Source: an uncultured Collinsella sp. (GTDB lineage Bacteria; Actinomycetota; Coriobacteriia; Coriobacteriales; Coriobacteriaceae). Taken from it: a stretch of DNA of 16,156 nucleotides. The first letter of the stretch is position 1. Each line of letters begins with the position of its first letter. The stretch is from positions 1 through 16,156 of the forward strand of contig CABUXM010000045.1 in NCBI GenBank assembly GCA_902495545.1. Direction: 5' to 3'. Below, piece after piece: positions 13,803 through 16,156 of this stretch. Under the pieces are notes generated by a model, which did not search any database, was not told the origin of the DNA, and saw nothing but the letters and a program-made list of their open reading frames with translations. The position numbers and the translations under genes were made by a program.

Positions 13803-13835
13803 CCACCACAAAGGGGATAGGCACCCTCGCGGTGG
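13803..13835. repeat. Element D2: second, decayed 33-bp copy of D1
   Basis: Matches D1 at 29 of 33 positions in the same orientation. Three of the changes weaken the stem, so only CCACC/GGTGG and a few inner pairs remain. The pair D1/D2 brackets the deacetylase gene as 33-bp direct repeats. Confidence 0.75.
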
Positions 13836-13839
13836 ATCT

Positions 13840-13874
13840 GGCGCCGTTGCCATTATGGCTGCGGCGCCTTTTTT
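13840..13874 (+). terminator. Intrinsic terminator of the deacetylase gene
   Basis: GGCGCCG (13840-13846) pairs with CGGCGCC (13862-13868), with an inner GCCA/TGGC stem, followed by TTTTTT (13869-13874). Confidence 0.9.
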
Positions 13875-13932
13875 GTCCGCGTGGCGCGGTAGAGTGTAGA
13901 AGGTTGAAATTTGCGTCCATCGAGGAGCTGCT

Positions 13933-15690
13933 ATGAACGAGATCAAGTGCCCGCATTGCGGCGAAGTTTTTAAGGTCGATGCGTCCGGTTATGCGGATAT
14001 CGTCAAGCAGGTGCGCGATGCCGAGTTCTCGCGCGACCTGGACGAGCGTGTGAAGGCAGTCCAGCGCGAGGGCGAGCAGGCGTTGGAGCTTGAACGCTCA
14101 CGCTCGACGGCTGCTTTGCAAAAGGCAGAGTCTCAGCGCGACGCTCAGCTTGTCGAGCAGAAGAACGCTGCAGCTCAGCAGCTGGCGCAAGAGCTCGCCA
14201 AGCGCGATGCGGAGCTTGCCGAGCTGCGCGCCAAGCTCGAGGGCGCTGCCGCAGAGCGCGAGAGCGCAAGCCAGCGTGCGGCGGTTGAGGCCCGTGCCGA
14301 CGCTCAAAAGGAGAGCGCTGAGCTCCAGCGCGAGATCGACAATTTGCGTGCGCAGTTGGGGCGCAAGGATGATGAAGCCAAGCTTGCCGAGGCTTCGGCG
14401 CGCAATGCTGCTCAAAACGATTTAGCTGCACGTGATGCCCAGATTGCCGAGCTGCAGGCCAGACTTGCCGCGGCGGACAAGGCCCAGGAGATGGCGCTTG
14501 CCGCCGCTGCGGCCGAGTCGCAGCGTGAGCTCGATGCCGCTCGCAGTGAGGCTGAGCGCACACTTGCCGACTATCAGGCGAAAGTACAAGAGAAGTTTTC
14601 CGCCGCAAGGGCTCAGTCTGAGCAGGAGGCCGAGAGCCTGCGCGCACGGCTGCGCGAACAGGAGCTGACGGCCAAAATGAACCTATCAGAGGCGGTCGCC
14701 GCGGCGGAGCGAGAGCGCGATGAGGCACGTGCCAAGCTGACGAGTGAGCTGGCAGTGCGCGATTCTCGCGAGGAACAGGCCAAGGCAGCACATGAGCTTG
14801 AGCTTGCGCAGGCCAAGCGCGCGAGCGATGACCTGATTCGCTACAAGGATGAAGAGATTGAGCGCCTTAAGGACATGAAGGTGCGCCTGTCTACCAAGAT
14901 GGTGGGCGAGTCGCTCGAGCAGCATTGCGAGACTGAGTTCAATCGGTTGCGTATGACGGCGTTTCCCAACGCGTATTTTGAGAAAGACAACGATGCGTCC
15001 GAGGGCACCAAAGGCGACTTCATCTTCCGCGAGCGCGATGCGAGCGGCAACGAGATCATTTCGATCATGTTCGAGATGAAAAACGAGAACGACGAGACCG
15101 CGACCAAGCACAAGAACGAGGACTTCTTTAAGAAACTCGACCACGATCGTCGCCAAAAGGGCTGCGAGTACGCGGTGCTCTGTACCCTGTTGGAGCCCGA
15201 GAGCGAGCTCTATAACGCGGGTATCGTCGACGTGAGCTACCGCTACGAGAAGATGTACGTGATCCGCCCGCAGTTCTTCATTCCCATGATCACCCTCCTG
15301 CGCAACGCCGCCATGGGTTCGCTGCGCTATAAGCAGGAGCTGGCGGAGTACAAACAGCAGAACATCGACGTCACGAACTTCGAGGCCAAGATGGAGAAGT
15401 TCAAGAACGATTTCGGCCGCAACTACGAGATTGCGAGCCGCAAGTTCCAAACGGCAATCGATGAGATCGACAAGACGATTAGCCATCTGCAGAAAACCAA
15501 GGAGGCGTTGCTGTCCACCGAGAACAATCTGCGCCTAGCCAACAAGAAAGCCGACGATCTTACCATTCGCAAGCTCACGTGGGGCAACAAGACCATGAAG
15601 GCCGCGTTTGACGAGGCGCGCGGGGCTGCGTCAGAGACAAACGATGAGCCCGCCGAGGCGGATTCGTATGAGGTCGAGGATGCCGAGTAG
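13933..15690 (+). CDS. DUF2130 protein: zinc ribbon, long coiled coil and nuclease-like C-terminal domain
   Basis: 585 residues. The start has CPHCGEVF (half of a zinc ribbon), then an Ala/Glu/Arg/Gln-rich coiled coil from about 25 to 310. The DUF2130 domain spans about 315-465 (MVGESLEQHCETEFNRLRM, then KGDFIF and FEMKNEND). Asp362 and Glu381-Met-Lys383 fit the D...ExK pattern of PD-(D/E)xK nucleases; this assignment is my inference. A second coiled stretch follows (475-545), and an acidic tail. The role of the family is not established; the architecture suggests a DNA-associated, SMC- or RmuC-like protein. GAGGAG 5 nt before the ATG supports the start. It is transcribed alone, between the terminator at 13840-13874 and that at 15711-15746. 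Confidence 0.85.
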   Translation: MNEIKCPHCGEVFKVDASGYADIVKQVRDAEFSRDLDERVKAVQREGEQALELERSRSTAALQKAESQRDAQLVEQKNAAAQQLAQELAKRDAELAELRAKLEGAAAERESASQRAAVEARADAQKESAELQREIDNLRAQLGRKDDEAKLAEASARNAAQNDLAARDAQIAELQARLAAADKAQEMALAAAAAESQRELDAARSEAERTLADYQAKVQEKFSAARAQSEQEAESLRARLREQELTAKMNLSEAVAAAERERDEARAKLTSELAVRDSREEQAKAAHELELAQAKRASDDLIRYKDEEIERLKDMKVRLSTKMVGESLEQHCETEFNRLRMTAFPNAYFEKDNDASEGTKGDFIFRERDASGNEIISIMFEMKNENDETATKHKNEDFFKKLDHDRRQKGCEYAVLCTLLEPESELYNAGIVDVSYRYEKMYVIRPQFFIPMITLLRNAAMGSLRYKQELAEYKQQNIDVTNFEAKMEKFKNDFGRNYEIASRKFQTAIDEIDKTISHLQKTKEALLSTENNLRLANKKADDLTIRKLTWGNKTMKAAFDEARGAASETNDEPAEADSYEVEDAE

Positions 15691-15710
15691 GGCATAGCGT
15701 ATAGTGCAAA

Positions 15711-15746
15711 AGCGGGGCCGCTGGCGATATTGCCAGCGGCCCCGCT
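15711..15746. terminator. Bidirectional terminator between convergent genes
   Basis: AGCGGGGCCGCTGGC (15711-15725) pairs perfectly with 15732-15746 around a 6-nt loop. The minus-strand side is followed by TTTTGC, serving the helicase gene; the plus side by TTCGTTCC, serving the DUF2130 gene. Confidence 0.85.
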
Positions 15747-15764
15747 TCGTTCCAGTATGTGCGG

Positions 15765-16156
15765 CTAGTCCTCGAGCAGGTCCTCGATAAAGCCGACGCG
15801 GTAGTTCTTAAAGATGACCTCGCCGCCGTCCTGCGTGGCGTCCAGATCGACATCGCCCATGATGCCAAAGTCGTGGTCGCCATCCTCGTCGGCAAAGATC
15901 TGGTGCACGTGCCATACGTGTGCGGTCTTCTCGTCAGACTCGTCGATGGAAAACATCGCGGCGCTGCGGGCATCTCCGTCGGTGAGGATCTCCTCGTGCT
16001 GCTCGTGGTAAGCGTCGAGTGCCTTTTGCCAGCGGATCTCGCTCATGCCCCAGTCGTCGTCGAGCTCGCCCAGGTCGCGAACGTGCTCGCGGGCGGCAAG
16101 GGTCACGCGGCGGAAGAGTGCGTTGCGCACCAGCAACGTGCAGCCTCGGCGGTCCG
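15765..16156 (-). CDS. C-terminal part of a DUF3516-containing DEAD/DEAH-box helicase (5' end outside the window)
   Basis: About 130 C-terminal residues are present and the frame is open to the window edge (upstream codons read ...DRRGCT before LLVRNALFRRV), so this is a partial gene and not a 123-residue protein. The segment has the features I associate with DUF3516, the tail of actinobacterial superfamily II helicases: LVRNALFRRV, LGELDDDWG, a DGDAR stretch, and a final strand set with DGDHDFGIMGDVDLDA. The helicase core with Walker A and DEAD box would lie to the right. The role is probably RNA or DNA unwinding in the cytoplasm. The domain assignment is from recollection of the family and not from a search. 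Confidence 0.68.
   Translation of the reverse strand, partial: DRRGCTLLVRNALFRRVTLAAREHVRDLGELDDDWGMSEIRWQKALDAYHEQHEEILTDGDARSAAMFSIDESDEKTAHVWHVHQIFADEDGDHDFGIMGDVDLDATQDGGEVIFKNYRVGFIEDLLED

Overview
The window looks like chromosomal DNA from an anaerobic, fairly GC-rich member of the Coriobacteriia, most like Collinsella. This is inferred from gene content and protein style: pdxST with a divergent MocR regulator, a reverse rubrerythrin, a short peptide deformylase, a DUF3516 helicase tail, and a YdjC/ChbG deacetylase. No rRNA, tRNA or CRISPR array is visible.

Layout, left to right. 1-123: a long nested hairpin (element A1). 198-608 (-): short peptide deformylase. 814-2229 (+): 14-TM-type MFS exporter. 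2382-3293 (+): a protein with an acidic head, a possible winged helix and an RGG-rich tail. 3294-3578: a gene-free gap between convergent genes that holds three hairpins, including A2, a structural copy of A1. 3579-5077 (-): pdxT and pdxS (pyridoxal 5'-phosphate synthase). 5223-6662 (+): their divergent PdxR/MocR regulator. 6653-8190: an accessory-looking unit in which two 119-bp palindromic repeats (C1, C2) bracket a lower-GC gene for a PD-(D/E)xK/DUF559-like protein. 8323-8883 (-): reverse rubrerythrin. 9140-11749 (+): iron alcohol dehydrogenase and class-3-type aldehyde dehydrogenase as a tight operon. 11829-12352 (+): three very small genes, the first a 27-residue membrane peptide whose ribosome binding site is buried in a hairpin. 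12419-12964 (+): metallophosphoesterase. 13029-13793 (+): ChbG/YdjC-like deacetylase between two copies of a 33-bp repeat (D1, D2). 13933-15690 (+): DUF2130 coiled-coil protein with a nuclease-like C-terminus. 15765-end (-): C-terminal part of a DUF3516 helicase.

How the genes work together. PdxS and PdxT form one enzyme complex making PLP, and PdxR is probably its PLP-sensing regulator; directly repeated AAGGTCAG boxes lie between them. The alcohol and aldehyde dehydrogenases probably interconvert an alcohol, aldehyde and acid in fermentation, possibly under control of two TGTTGA-type palindromes. Reverse rubrerythrin handles peroxide and oxygen. The remaining genes look like independent units separated by strong hairpins.

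The most unusual content is the set of intergenic palindromes. Family A (A1, A2) keeps its ends and apex but has entirely different stem sequences that still pair. Family C (C1, C2) supplies the last three codons and the stop codon (Leu-Ser-Glu-stop) to the two unrelated genes it follows, giving a cassette-like gene-plus-repeat arrangement. These, the candidate type I toxin-like peptide and the RGG protein are the best leads.
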